From NCBI GenBank assembly GCA_964495705.1, contig CAZBWS010000006.1, positions 1 through 64,000 of the forward strand: a stretch of DNA of 64,000 bases, read 5' to 3'. The notes beneath the pieces were generated by a model. The model made no database searches. It had not been told where the DNA came from and saw only the letters and a list, made by a program, of their open reading frames with translations. A program made the translations under genes and the position numbers. Of this stretch, positions 8,739 through 17,818 are shown piece by piece. Position 1 is the first letter of the stretch; each line of letters opens with the position of its first letter. Source of the stretch: CAZBWS01 sp964495705. GTDB taxonomy: Bacteria > Pseudomonadota > Gammaproteobacteria > HTCC5015.

Positions 8739-8768
8739 ATGTGGATAGGCTGCAGAGGCTATCCGCAT
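8739..8768 (+). terminator. Inverted pair of the dispersed motif, terminator-like hairpin
   Basis: Left arm ATGTGGATAGGCT (8739-8751) and right arm AGGCTATCCGCAT (8756-8768) pair over 13 positions with one G-T wobble and one G-G mismatch, around a GCAG loop. It starts 6 bp after the monooxygenase stop and is followed by a short CTTTT. The placement matches the use of inverted uptake sequences as terminators in Neisseria. Confidence 0.65.
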
Positions 8769-8786
8769 AGAGGCTTTTGTCGTTAA

Positions 8787-9443
8787 ATGGTGTCGTTAAT
8801 ATACTGTTATAACAGAGAATATATAGTGACAGAATCTGAAATCTTGTTCGAAAAACTGCTTTTATCAAAAAACATTAGTTTTCAGAAAATACCTGAGAGC
8901 ACAACGCCTACGCCCGACTATAAAGTTACTATTGGTGGAAGAGAAAGCTACTGGGAAGTAAAAGAGCTCAAAGAGAACCCAGACGAAGAAGGTATATTGA
9001 AAAACATTAAAAATGACTGCAATGATATATACAGCATTAATTCTAAACGAGTTTCAAATAGCATTCAATCTGCTGCAAAACAATTTAAGAAATACGGCGT
9101 AACAAACAGCCCTTGCGTTGTAGTTCTTCATGACTCAAGGGGTTTTGCCACAATGGATTTTTTGCTTTTGCAGTATATTAAAACCGCAATGCTCGGTACT
9201 GCATCGTTCATAGAGAACACTGACGGCACTGCATTAGAGATCAACCGAAAAGACGGATTATTCACAAAGCGAAAAAAATATATCAGCGCTATAGCAGTGA
9301 TATCTAGAGGTTCAAAAGATATACTTTTTCTACACAACTCTAATACGAGTCACCCTGTTTTAAGAAAGTGGTTACTACCTATATTTACAACTCACTATCA
9401 GGCTGTAATTGACGCACAAGGCTTACAATGGGTAAAGGCCTAG
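8787..9443 (+). CDS. Hypothetical protein with a PD-(D/E)XK-like motif
   Basis: The product is 218 aa from ATG 8787, or about 205 aa from GTG 8826, where an AGAGAA lies upstream; the later start looks better because the conserved part begins there. No family is recognised. Near residues 44-62 the pattern TPDY...SYWEVKEL gives P-D...E-V-K, the core of PD-(D/E)XK nuclease folds, with beta-strands and helices in suitable order. The gene is more AT-rich than its neighbours. It sits alone between a motif hairpin and a REP-like repeat, a typical setting for a transferred accessory gene. Nuclease activity is only a suggestion. Confidence 0.65.
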   Translation: MVSLIYCYNREYIVTESEILFEKLLLSKNISFQKIPESTTPTPDYKVTIGGRESYWEVKELKENPDEEGILKNIKNDCNDIYSINSKRVSNSIQSAAKQFKKYGVTNSPCVVVLHDSRGFATMDFLLLQYIKTAMLGTASFIENTDGTALEINRKDGLFTKRKKYISAIAVISRGSKDILFLHNSNTSHPVLRKWLLPIFTTHYQAVIDAQGLQWVKA

Positions 9444-9496
9444 CCCGTAGGGTGGGTTAGCGTCAGCGTAACCCACCAACACTCTTATTCCCACAC
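9442..9496 (+). repeat. REP-like palindrome, first copy of a 55-bp duplicated gap flank
   Basis: The core GTGGGTTA...TAACCCAC forms an 8-bp stem around GCGTCAGCG. Such GTAGGGTGGGTTA repeats occur between genes in many proteobacteria. The same 55 bp recur at 9597-9651 after the N run. Confidence 0.75.
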
Positions 9497-9596
9497 NNNN
9501 NNNNNNNNNNNNNNNNNNNNNNNNNNNNNNNNNNNNNNNNNNNNNNNNNNNNNNNNNNNNNNNNNNNNNNNNNNNNNNNNNNNNNNNNNNNNNNNN
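9497..9596. other. Scaffold gap of 100 N, probable k-mer overlap artefact
   Basis: The gap is flanked by the identical 55-bp sequences 9442-9496 and 9597-9651. Two contigs that overlap by exactly 55 bp were probably spaced apart instead of merged, although an extra repeat unit could be hidden. Confidence 0.8.
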
Positions 9597-9690
9597 AGCC
9601 CGTAGGGTGGGTTAGCGTCAGCGTAACCCACCAACACTCTTATTCCCACACGGCGGATTACGGCGACACCTAATCCACCCTACCCCATGC
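9597..9690 (+). repeat. REP-like element, second 55-bp copy plus an opposed unit
   Basis: After the duplicated 55 bp (9597-9651) comes GGCGGATTACGGCG...TAATCCACCCTAC, a related unit in the opposite orientation. The two units face each other at the 3' ends of two convergent genes, a common REP position. An ATGCGGAT variant lies at 9700-9707. Confidence 0.6.
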
Positions 9691-9706
9691 AGATAGCCCA
9701 TCCGCA

Positions 9707-10918
9707 TCACCCCACCCGCTGCAAATACAACGTCAACAACGTCTGGCTCGCCTGCTGCAATTGCTGGCGTAATCCCGCCTCGTCAGCACCTTGCTGACGA
9801 GCTTGGATAAGCTGATACACCAGCGACAATTCCTTTTGCTGCAAGAACAGTTCGCGCAAGGGATGTTTGTCTACATAATGAGCCAAGCCCTGCTCTTGTA
9901 TCAGCACATAGCCAGCAAACACATAACCCGGCTCCTCCCACTCTAAATCTTCATAGCGCTGCCAATGGTTCTTCAGGGCGTAATCAATCGGGCTCTGCTT
10001 TTCTAGTAAATCCGGCGCCTGTTCTGGGTGCAAGCAAAACAATAAACACCACGTTATGAAATAATTAAAGCGCTGTTCTTTCTGAGTTTGTGCCTGCATC
10101 AATTGGGCGATAGCAAGGCGCTGTATCAGTTCTGCAGAGTGAGTAAATTGCACCGTAGCCAACACGCTATCACTCACACCCTGCCAATTCGGCAGTTGCA
10201 TTAAGGCATAACTGGGGTGCGTAACTAACGAGTTACCTATTTCCCACGCCGAGCCCTTTGCCGCATCCGCAATGCGCTGCCAGGCAGGCACAAAGTAGCG
10301 GCGTAGGTGTTGGCGCATACAGGATTGTGCTGCTGGAAAAATCTCCTCCTGTAAGCCCAGAACTTCTTCTTCCAGCGCTTCTATATCCGCCTCTAGGGGT
10401 GTGACAATGTAGTGACTGTAGCCGAGTAAGTCGTCGTAGTGACGTAAGTATTTATGCTGGCTATCTTCTTTGTACAGCTGGTCGATAAGGTGTTGAGCCC
10501 GTTCACGCTGATGCTGAGCTAGGGCGATACAAATATCGTTGCTCAACATCACACTGCGATTGTCTGCAAAGATATCTAATTGCGGCGTGTCTTGGCTCTC
10601 GCGTTCCCACACATAGTTCAGCAAGGTATTGAGCTCACGGTCTTGACTAAGGCTGTACATGCGTTCATCGGCTGGCTGTTCTGACAGGCCGCGTTTTTTT
10701 GCATAGCGCACACACACGGCTAGCCTATCGCGTAAGGTTTTACTATCTGCTGCCTCGCCCAACAAGCTTTCCAAATCACAGTCGGCTTGTTGCTGTAGCA
10801 CTTCCGCTTCGCTATAAGATAAGTAGCCTGCGGTCACCAACCATTCTATTGGCGAGAATAGCCCTGAGGTACTGATCTGCTCTTCTACGCTTTGCTCTAA
10901 TTGTTTAACTTCGTTCAT
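9707..10918 (-). CDS. Unknown protein coupled to the SNF2 helicase
   Basis: This 403-aa, Gln- and Leu-rich, predicted mostly helical soluble protein resembles no family I can name. It has no signal peptide or membrane segment. Its start overlaps the stop of the SNF2-helicase gene by 4 bp, so the two are translated together and probably act together. Short Leu/Gln-rich helical stretches (for example near 24-75 and at the C-terminus) could be a protein-binding platform. A role as a helicase partner is inferred from the overlap alone. Confidence 0.75.
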   Translation of the reverse strand: MNEVKQLEQSVEEQISTSGLFSPIEWLVTAGYLSYSEAEVLQQQADCDLESLLGEAADSKTLRDRLAVCVRYAKKRGLSEQPADERMYSLSQDRELNTLLNYVWERESQDTPQLDIFADNRSVMLSNDICIALAQHQRERAQHLIDQLYKEDSQHKYLRHYDDLLGYSHYIVTPLEADIEALEEEVLGLQEEIFPAAQSCMRQHLRRYFVPAWQRIADAAKGSAWEIGNSLVTHPSYALMQLPNWQGVSDSVLATVQFTHSAELIQRLAIAQLMQAQTQKEQRFNYFITWCLLFCLHPEQAPDLLEKQSPIDYALKNHWQRYEDLEWEEPGYVFAGYVLIQEQGLAHYVDKHPLRELFLQQKELSLVYQLIQARQQGADEAGLRQQLQQASQTLLTLYLQRVG

Positions 10919-13900
10919 ATTGCATCCACTTCCAAGTCATCGCCTGCCAGCAATGCCAATATTTCTTGTTCACTGATGCCCGCGCGAGAGCGGCCTTCTA
11001 GCTCACTATCGGCACGCATTTCAGAGCGATGTTCTGCAACACTATAAACGCTATTACTTAATGCTTGCTTGCGCTGCTGTAGCTGTTGAATTTTTTCTTC
11101 GACGGTGTTTTCAGCAATCAATTTATACACAAACACCGGCTTGTCTTGGCCAATTCTATACGCCCTATCGGTCGCCTGTTGCTCCGCTGCGGGGTTCCAC
11201 CATGGGTCATAGTGAATCACGGTATCCGCAGCAGTTAAATTCAAACCCACGCCCCCCGCTTTAAGGCTAATAAAGAAAACACTGTTATCACCTTCTTGAA
11301 AGCGATCAATTTCTTGCTCACGCTGGCGCGTCTGCCCAGTTAGTAAAGAATAGCTAATACCCTCGGCCTGCGCCTGCTGCACCATAATATCCAGCATTCC
11401 AGTGAACTGAGAAAAGACGATTATTTTACGCCCTTCCTGCACCAGCTCACGCAACATTTCCATCAAGAACTGCAGTTTCGCTGAATGCTTTTCAGGCTCG
11501 GGCATATGGTAGTGCGCGGGCAATAAGCGCGGATCACAACAAGCTTGGCGTAGTTTCAACAAAGCATCTAGCATATTGATTCTAGACTCAGACACACCCT
11601 GTTGTTTAAGAATTTCCTGCATATTTTGATGTGCCATCGTGCGCACCATGTCATAGCAATCTCGCTGAACTTCACCCATCGCTATCGTGCATAGCTGTTC
11701 TGTTTTAGGCGGCAATTCCTTGGCAACTTCATTCTTAGTGCGGCGCAACATATACGGGCTAATCCGCGCTAACAACGCGGCCTGGCGATGCTCATCTTGC
11801 TGCTGTTCAATGGGCTTGCGGAACTCGCGCTTAAACTCTGCCTCGTTACCTAAAAAACCAGGCATGGCAAAATCAAATAACGACCATAGCTCGCCCAAGT
11901 GATTCTCTAAGGGGGTGCCACTTAAACACAAGCGCCGCTGAGGATTTAAGTTTTTAATTGCACGCGTCGCCTGACTGCGCGGGTTTTTAATATTTTGTGC
12001 TTCATCCAAAATCACATAGCTCAACGGCTTCTGCTGCCAGTGTTCATTGTCTCGCAACACCAAGGCATAACTGGTGACATAAATATCTGCAGACTTAGAA
12101 AAATAATCATGTCGAGCCGTGCCGTGTAACACTTGGCAACTCAATTGTGGCGAAAACTGCCTACACTCTCGCGCCCAATTAAACAGTAAGCTAGTCGGCA
12201 CAACAATCAGTGCCCCCTGTGCTAAGCGCCCCTGCTGTTTCTCAAGACTTAAGTGAGCTAGGGTTTGAATCGTTTTACCCAGCCCCATATCATCCGCAAG
12301 AATCCCTCCCATATTCAAATGACTGAGGCTTTGCATCCACGCCAAGCCATGCAACTGATAGTCTCGCAACTGGGCATTAAAATCCTCGGGGGCTGACAGC
12401 GCAGGCGGGTTCCACAAACGCTGTAATGCGTCGGGGTAGACAGCTTCATTCAACCACGTGAAGGCAGGAATATCGCTAAGATCATTCTCTATACCTATTT
12501 GCATATCCAACTGCGCTAAGCGTACCGCTTGCGCTTGCGGTATCTTTAAGGATTGATCCGCCTGCCATTTTGCCTTGCCCAGCAACTCAGTAAACACCAA
12601 GACTAACTGATATAACCGCCCTGCTTCTAAGGCAACAATACGTCCCCCCGACAAGAGCAGAGAAACGAGCTCATGTTTTTCCATTGCCTGTAATATAGGT
12701 AGCGCTAAGGGGCTATTTTCACGCTGCAGATAATCGGCCAAGACCGGCAGTAAGTTAATTCTCTCCCCATCTACTTCTACACCAATATCCACCCCTAACC
12801 AATCTTCAGCCTCTTTTGCAATTTGACTTTGTCCATACCAAGCATCGACACGGGCATAGTGATAACGAAAACCGTCTGCGACGACGATGCGCCAGCCCAG
12901 TTCCTTTAAGCGTGGCAGTTGAGTTAGCACAATGTCCTGCCAGTGCAGGCTATTAGCTTGCGTGCTCTCCTCGCCATCCAAAACAAAGCCCTGTTGGCGC
13001 GCCACATATTTTAAGCGCGGAAAGTGCTGCTGTAAGACTAAGCGCTGGGCCTGCTCGGCAATGGGGTTGCTCACCACCTCATAAACACCGTCTTCACTGT
13101 ACTGTGTCGCCAATACAACGGGTTGCTCTTCTCCTGTCCAGGGGTGAGGCACGGACTCGGCTTTGCCTGGGTAGATAAAGGACAGGGTAATCACATCCAA
13201 CGGCTGACGCTGGGCACTGCTAAGTAATTCACTACTCAATTTTAAACAAGGCTGGGGAATATCGCTCTCAACTGAGTTCAAGACAAAGGACTTTGGCAAA
13301 GGTAGTTGTGCAGCCTGCAATACTTCTCGCTGCTGCTCAACATATGTCGCAGACTCCTGTGCGCTAATCAAGGGGCGCTGTTGAATGAACCTTAATGCAT
13401 CACCTTGTAAACTTTGTTTAACGGCGGTGCAGTGCTTGCCACTGCTATGCACTGCGAGTAGCGGCTGAGCATCGACAAAACACTGTATCCCCCTGCCTTG
13501 TACTTGCAGTGACTGCAAGCCACTATCATCGCAGCGCCAATATGGGCGAATGTCTACCTGCTCATTATTGCAACACAATGGCTGTTCATGCTCTTCCCAA
13601 TACACTCGTCCCGTATTCAATAGGCGGCGAAAAAAATCGCCACTGGGCACACCACGCCGCGAGCTCGCCTGCACCCAAGCGGCGTCGAGATCTACTAATT
13701 CGTGTAATAAATTAGAGTCTTCGCCTTGCATAAAGCGAGGTGGAGCGGTTAGCTGGTAAGGCTGTATTGGAAAAGGCTCTTCCTTGTATGCTTGGGAGCG
13801 CGGATCGATACCGGCAATCATGACACTCAATTGCAAGTCAGCCAAAGACAACAAGGACGAGGTAGTGCAAGGCTCTAAGCGATAGCGTAAATACTGCACC

Positions 13901-13983
13901 GGCAGCGCTTGCGCGGAGGCTGCCGGTTCAGCGTGATTTCTCACCTTATCCATAAATCGAGTGCGGCGGGGTGTATCAGTCAT
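10915..13983 (-). CDS. SNF2-family DNA-dependent ATPase/helicase
   Basis: The ATG at 13983 (MTDTPRR) is preferred over a TTG three codons upstream; neither has a good ribosome site. The 1022-aa protein has a long N-terminal region (about 1-530) of the bacterial SNF2-associated type, then a Walker A DDMGLGKT near 565, a DEAQ box near 660, and a C-terminal helicase domain ending in TDRAYRIGQ near 945. SNF2 proteins move or remodel protein-DNA complexes with ATP. A short acidic tail ends ...LAGDDLEVDAI. It forms a two-gene unit with the unknown 403-aa protein. No methylase or nuclease neighbours point to a defence island. Confidence 0.9.
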   Translation of the reverse strand: MTDTPRRTRFMDKVRNHAEPAASAQALPVQYLRYRLEPCTTSSLLSLADLQLSVMIAGIDPRSQAYKEEPFPIQPYQLTAPPRFMQGEDSNLLHELVDLDAAWVQASSRRGVPSGDFFRRLLNTGRVYWEEHEQPLCCNNEQVDIRPYWRCDDSGLQSLQVQGRGIQCFVDAQPLLAVHSSGKHCTAVKQSLQGDALRFIQQRPLISAQESATYVEQQREVLQAAQLPLPKSFVLNSVESDIPQPCLKLSSELLSSAQRQPLDVITLSFIYPGKAESVPHPWTGEEQPVVLATQYSEDGVYEVVSNPIAEQAQRLVLQQHFPRLKYVARQQGFVLDGEESTQANSLHWQDIVLTQLPRLKELGWRIVVADGFRYHYARVDAWYGQSQIAKEAEDWLGVDIGVEVDGERINLLPVLADYLQRENSPLALPILQAMEKHELVSLLLSGGRIVALEAGRLYQLVLVFTELLGKAKWQADQSLKIPQAQAVRLAQLDMQIGIENDLSDIPAFTWLNEAVYPDALQRLWNPPALSAPEDFNAQLRDYQLHGLAWMQSLSHLNMGGILADDMGLGKTIQTLAHLSLEKQQGRLAQGALIVVPTSLLFNWARECRQFSPQLSCQVLHGTARHDYFSKSADIYVTSYALVLRDNEHWQQKPLSYVILDEAQNIKNPRSQATRAIKNLNPQRRLCLSGTPLENHLGELWSLFDFAMPGFLGNEAEFKREFRKPIEQQQDEHRQAALLARISPYMLRRTKNEVAKELPPKTEQLCTIAMGEVQRDCYDMVRTMAHQNMQEILKQQGVSESRINMLDALLKLRQACCDPRLLPAHYHMPEPEKHSAKLQFLMEMLRELVQEGRKIIVFSQFTGMLDIMVQQAQAEGISYSLLTGQTRQREQEIDRFQEGDNSVFFISLKAGGVGLNLTAADTVIHYDPWWNPAAEQQATDRAYRIGQDKPVFVYKLIAENTVEEKIQQLQQRKQALSNSVYSVAEHRSEMRADSELEGRSRAGISEQEILALLAGDDLEVDAI

Positions 13984-14068
13984 AACTACCAAAAATACAA
14001 AAAACAGCCGAGCAGTTTACCTAGCCTGAATAGGGATATAAATGAAAATATTTATTTAACGCGCGGCT

Positions 14069-15379
14069 TTAGCTGGCAATATCCGACAGAATTTTCACGC
14101 AGTCTTCGGTCTGCATATACTTCGGCACTGCATAGGTGTTGTGGGCTTCTTTGAAGGCCGCCTTCGCCATGTCGGGAAAATGTTTTTTATCAATACTAGG
14201 CACGGCCGTATTGATGTTCAAAGCAATAATTAACTGCTTCACCGCATCAATAAACGCCTGCCCCGCACGCTCATCGCTATCACCCTCTTTAGCAACACCG
14301 ATCACCTTGGCTAAGTCAGCTAGACGGCCTGCGCATGCGGATAGGCTAAATTGCAGCACATGGGGCATCACTATCGAGTTAGCCAAGCCATGGGGCACGC
14401 CATAGTTAGCGCCAACCTGGTGCGCAATAGCGTGTACATAGCCAAGTCCACCTTGATTCAGAGCGATACCGCCGTAGTGAGAAGCTTGCGCCATAGCGTC
14501 GCGGGCCTGCATATTCTTAGGCTCTTTATAAGCCACGGGTAGATTTTCAAACACCATCTTCACCGCAGCACGGCACAGCAAATCACTCTCTACCGTATTT
14601 ACTTCACTGATGTACGCCTCTACCGCGTGAGTAAGTGCATCCATGCCGGTTTCTGCAGTAATCTTTGGCGGCATACCCGACATGATGCCCGCATCTAACG
14701 CGACCATCATAGGGATGGTTTTGGGGTTGAGTACAATACCCTTCTGGTGGGTTTCATCATCAGATATCACTGCACCCAATGTGGCTTCCGAGCCTGTACC
14801 CGCCGTCGTTGGGATCACAAAGAAAGGCTTAGGTGCCTTCCAGCCCTTCAACAAGCCAATGAGTTGCTTAGAGGTTTTATTGTTTGCCGTCGCCAGCGCA
14901 ACAACCTTAGCCGCATCAATAGATGAACCGCCACCCACTGCCAGCACTGCATCACAGTGATTAGCATGGAAGTGCTCTATACATTCAGTAACCACGCCGT
15001 GAGTTGGGTCGGGTTTGATCCCATCAAAAATAAAGGCTTGCACGCCGTGGCTTTCCAGCTTGGCCGCTAAAGGCGCTAGTACGCCAATTTCATTTAGTAC
15101 TTTATCGGAAACAATCTGTACTTTTTTAAGCCCTAAATTGGCAATATTCTCGCACAGTTGCAGGCCGGAGCCTTCCCCTGTCAGAGTCATAGGGCGAGGT
15201 GTATTAATTAATTTTGGAGCGGCAACCAAGGTTAGCTTGCCGAATTTTTTTGTGATGTTGAACATAGTCGCACTTAATAATTTTAGTGCCATCATAGTAG
15301 CAGGGCTATGCACTGACGCTATGTGATAAGTGGACATTTTTTGTGCTAACTGGACGGGTGTTAAATAACAAAAACTCAT
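14069..15379 (-). CDS. Iron-containing alcohol dehydrogenase
   Basis: This Fe-ADH-type, NAD(P)-dependent oxidoreductase has a GGGSSIDAAK nucleotide motif, the PTTAGTGSEAT signature, and a metal site formed by an aspartate with histidines in HAVEAY, HAIAHQ and HGLAN. It would interconvert an alcohol and an aldehyde or ketone in the cytosol. The frame allows 436 aa, but the first 38 residues look non-homologous, and starts at MSTYHI (15337) or MFNITKKFG (15265) are equally possible; an AGGAGG-like sequence near 15412 is too far from any of them. An ATGCGGATAGGCT copy lies inside the gene at 14335. Confidence 0.87.
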   Translation of the reverse strand: MSFCYLTPVQLAQKMSTYHIASVHSPATMMALKLLSATMFNITKKFGKLTLVAAPKLINTPRPMTLTGEGSGLQLCENIANLGLKKVQIVSDKVLNEIGVLAPLAAKLESHGVQAFIFDGIKPDPTHGVVTECIEHFHANHCDAVLAVGGGSSIDAAKVVALATANNKTSKQLIGLLKGWKAPKPFFVIPTTAGTGSEATLGAVISDDETHQKGIVLNPKTIPMMVALDAGIMSGMPPKITAETGMDALTHAVEAYISEVNTVESDLLCRAAVKMVFENLPVAYKEPKNMQARDAMAQASHYGGIALNQGGLGYVHAIAHQVGANYGVPHGLANSIVMPHVLQFSLSACAGRLADLAKVIGVAKEGDSDERAGQAFIDAVKQLIIALNINTAVPSIDKKHFPDMAKAAFKEAHNTYAVPKYMQTEDCVKILSDIAS

Positions 15380-15576
15380 ATTACTAACGCCTTGCGAGAC
15401 TTAAACGCTAGTTCCTCCTCAACTTAAGTAAGGGGTGAGATAATGCAGTTTATTACTTTTTTAAAAATCATCATAATACCTAGAGGCTTTTTAGTATGTT
15501 TTCATTCATAATAAAAATTCGCTCTACAAGGACTTTGAATCGAACCTATTTACCTAAACATATAAAGAGACACACT

Positions 15577-15969
15577 ATGAAGGAACTCTATCAATCATTT
15601 TTAAGCATGCCCACCTGGGTGAAAATATGGATGGTCGGCATCCTTGTTCCTGTGAATATGCTTGGCCTGTTATTTTTAGACCAAGAAATAGGCTTGTGGA
15701 TTGCCATTCTCGGCTTAGCAGGCATGATTCCAAATATGTTTGTAATGTACTTTGAGAAAGCCTTTTCAAAGACCATGGCCGTCTCACACATCATTCCTTG
15801 GACCATCCTAGTTGTCTACTTAGCCATAAAGCTGATCAAAGGCGAAGTGCCGGACGGCAATATCTACTACGTGGTCTGGGCAGTCTTGATCGTCGACATC
15901 ATTTCTCTACTTTTCGACTACAAAGAAAGCGTCGAATGGTTCCAAGAGCGCAAAACTAAAAAAGCCTGA
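15577..15969 (+). CDS. Small membrane protein, four predicted helices
   Basis: The ATG at 15577 follows AAAGAGA and is preferred over an in-frame ATG at 15496. The 130-aa protein has hydrophobic segments at about 15-35, 37-55, 65-85 and 97-115 and ends in a charged QERKTKKA tail. It has no motif I recognise. It lies alone between the alcohol dehydrogenase and the SDR and is followed by a perfect motif-pair hairpin, so it is likely its own transcription unit. Confidence 0.75.
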   Translation: MKELYQSFLSMPTWVKIWMVGILVPVNMLGLLFLDQEIGLWIAILGLAGMIPNMFVMYFEKAFSKTMAVSHIIPWTILVVYLAIKLIKGEVPDGNIYYVVWAVLIVDIISLLFDYKESVEWFQERKTKKA

Positions 15970-15981
15970 GTAAATAAGCCC

Positions 15982-16009
15982 TGCGGATAGTCTCTTCAGG
16001 CTATCCGCA
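15982..16009 (+). terminator. Inverted pair of the dispersed motif with CTTC tetraloop
   Basis: TGCGGATAGTCT and AGGCTATCCGCA form a 12-bp stem, with one G-T wobble, closed by CTTC. It lies 12 bp after the stop of the small membrane protein. This is the cleanest motif-pair hairpin in the window. There is no long T tract, so termination is inferred from position and stem strength. Confidence 0.7.
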
Positions 16010-16051
16010 TTACACTACCCTCTTCTATCTCACCAACCTAGGATCAACCCT

Positions 16052-17116
16052 ATGGACATCAATCTTCGCTCAGACAAGCCAGTACTAGTTACCGGCGCCA
16101 ATGGTTATGTAGCCTCGTGGCTAGTTAAAAACTTACTCGATGCGGGTAATACCGTGCACGCGACTGTGCGCAACCCCGACGACAAAGCCAAAGTGGGCCA
16201 CCTAGATAAGATAGCGGATAACAGCCCAGGCACATTGAAGTTCTTCAAAGCTGACCTGCTAGACGCGGATGCCTTTGACGCCCCCATGCAGGGCTGCGAA
16301 ATTGTTTTTCACACCGCCTCACCGTTTATGGCGCGCAACGTCACTGACCCCATGGCGCAGCTAGTGACGCCCGCCAAACAGGGTACAGCCCATGTACTAG
16401 AAGCGGTGAATCGCACTGAAAGCGTCAAACGCGTTGTTCTGACCTCTAGTGTGGTTGGCATTTATGGCGACGCTGTCGACCTACAAAAGACGGGGAAAGC
16501 TGCCTTTGATGAAAGCGACTGGAACACCAGCAGCACGGTTGACCACCAGCCTTACAACTTCTCTAAAGTAGAAGCAGAAAAACTGGCTTGGGAAATACAA
16601 AAGCAACAAACACGTTGGGACTTGCTAACGATCAACCCAGGCCTAGTACTTGGCCCAGCGCTGGGCGCCACACAAAGCGAAAGCATGTCGATCATGCAAG
16701 ACTTCGGTAACGGCATGTTGCTGATGGGAGCTCCTAAATTAGAGTTTGGCATGGTCGACGTACGCGACGTGGCCAAAGCCCATATACTCGCAGGCTTTAA
16801 AGCCGACGCCAGCGGCCGCCACATCACCTCGAATCTATCCATTAACTATATGGACATCTCGCGCATCTTGCGCAAGAACTTCAACTGGAAATACCCCTTC
16901 CCGCGTATGGCAGCGCCTAATTTTGTGCTCTGGCTACTCGCTCCTATTTTTGGCCTAAGCCGCAAGTTTGTCAGCACCAACATCGGTTTTCCGCTGAAGT
17001 TTGACAACAGCTACATCAAAAAAGATTTGGGCATAGAATTTATGCCCCCAGAGCAAACTATTGTTGATCACTTTCAACAGCTACTTGATCAAGGCTTGAT
17101 CAAAAAGCGCGGCTAA
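16052..17116 (+). CDS. Extended SDR / NAD-dependent epimerase-type reductase
   Basis: This 354-aa protein has the extended-SDR cofactor motif VTGANGYVASWL (13-24), the dihydroflavonol-reductase-like segment VFHTASPF, and a Y-x-x-x-K active site in YNFSKVEAEK. The closest known types are aldehyde reductases and dihydroflavonol-4-reductase-like enzymes that reduce carbonyls with NADPH. The substrate is unknown. It is bounded upstream by a motif-pair hairpin and downstream by two hairpins, so it appears monocistronic. Confidence 0.86.
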   Translation: MDINLRSDKPVLVTGANGYVASWLVKNLLDAGNTVHATVRNPDDKAKVGHLDKIADNSPGTLKFFKADLLDADAFDAPMQGCEIVFHTASPFMARNVTDPMAQLVTPAKQGTAHVLEAVNRTESVKRVVLTSSVVGIYGDAVDLQKTGKAAFDESDWNTSSTVDHQPYNFSKVEAEKLAWEIQKQQTRWDLLTINPGLVLGPALGATQSESMSIMQDFGNGMLLMGAPKLEFGMVDVRDVAKAHILAGFKADASGRHITSNLSINYMDISRILRKNFNWKYPFPRMAAPNFVLWLLAPIFGLSRKFVSTNIGFPLKFDNSYIKKDLGIEFMPPEQTIVDHFQQLLDQGLIKKRG

Positions 17117-17140
17117 GCCCCTATGCTTACGCCTGCCTGA

Positions 17141-17166
17141 ATGTAGGCGTAGAAGGCTATCTACAT
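17141..17166 (+). repeat. Degenerate inverted pair of the dispersed motif
   Basis: ATGTAGGCGTAG...GGCTATCTACAT is a decayed version of the hairpins at 8739 and 15982: the right arm differs from GGCTATCCGCAT at two positions, and ATGTAG still pairs with CTACAT. It sits 25 bp after the SDR stop. Confidence 0.5.
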
Positions 17167-17190
17167 AGGTTTTCACCACCTTTTATCCGT

Positions 17191-17218
17191 TAAAAATGGG
17201 CTTTAACCCCCATTTTTA
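17191..17218. terminator. Rho-independent-type hairpin
   Basis: TAAAAATGGG (17191-17200) pairs perfectly with CCCATTTTTA (17209-17218) around an 8-nt loop. The stem ends in A and T runs, so it could work in both directions. It separates the SDR from the YHS/ATP-grasp operon. Confidence 0.7.
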
Positions 17219-17345
17219 AAAATAGAGGCCTAACACTGTAGACGGGGGCATTGAATTTCCTTGCAGGTCTGTCGAACTTTTTCCTGTATTAGGGCTCTTA
17301 CTGCACTTCGTAACCGAACAAAGCTACTCTAAAGCTGAGCGTAAT

Positions 17346-17807
17346 ATGTTAAAAAAAAATGTAGGACTATGTTTCAAAACCATTGTGGCTTTGCTGCCCA
17401 TATTGCTCACTTTCCCTGCGGCGGCAGAATCGACTGTTTATACAAGACTATTTAGTAATGTTGCCATCTCTGGCTATGACAGCGTCGCCTACTTCACTGA
17501 AGACAAAGCTGTGAAGGGCAGCCCTAGATACAAGCTTAACTATAAGGGTGCTGAATGGCACTTTAAGAGCGCTGATAATCTTGCCGCTTTTAAGAAAGAC
17601 CCTGAAGCCTTCGCCCCACAGTACGGCGGCTACTGTGCATGGGCTGTCGGCAATAACAAGCTGGCAAAAGGCGACCCCAAGCACTGGTCACGTTATAATG
17701 GAAAACTTTATCTAAACTATAATGCGCAAATCAAAGACCGCTGGCTCGCGGACAAAAAGCGTTTAGTGCCACTGGCTAACGGCTACTGGCCTCAATTAAC
17801 CCAATAA
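17346..17807 (+). CDS. Secreted YHS-domain protein
   Basis: This 153-aa protein has a signal peptide (positive MLKKN, hydrophobic core 13-26, cleavage near AAAES). A YHS-type domain follows, with the ISGYDSVAYF opening and the YGGYCAWAVG segment that carries the conserved cysteine. YHS domains bind metal, and such secreted forms are common but poorly understood. It is the first gene after a terminator and lies 11 bp upstream of the first ATP-grasp gene, so it may belong to that operon. The link is spacing only. Confidence 0.82.
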   Translation: MLKKNVGLCFKTIVALLPILLTFPAAAESTVYTRLFSNVAISGYDSVAYFTEDKAVKGSPRYKLNYKGAEWHFKSADNLAAFKKDPEAFAPQYGGYCAWAVGNNKLAKGDPKHWSRYNGKLYLNYNAQIKDRWLADKKRLVPLANGYWPQLTQ

Positions 17808-17818
17808 ACCAAAGCCAT

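Noticed and set aside
9707..13983. Reading the SNF2 gene pair as a DISARM- or BREX-like defence system
   Set aside because: No methylase, phospholipase, phosphatase or nuclease partner is present.
14643..15326. Two long plus-strand frames over the alcohol dehydrogenase
   Set aside because: They are mirror frames of a strongly conserved Fe-ADH gene and have no motifs.
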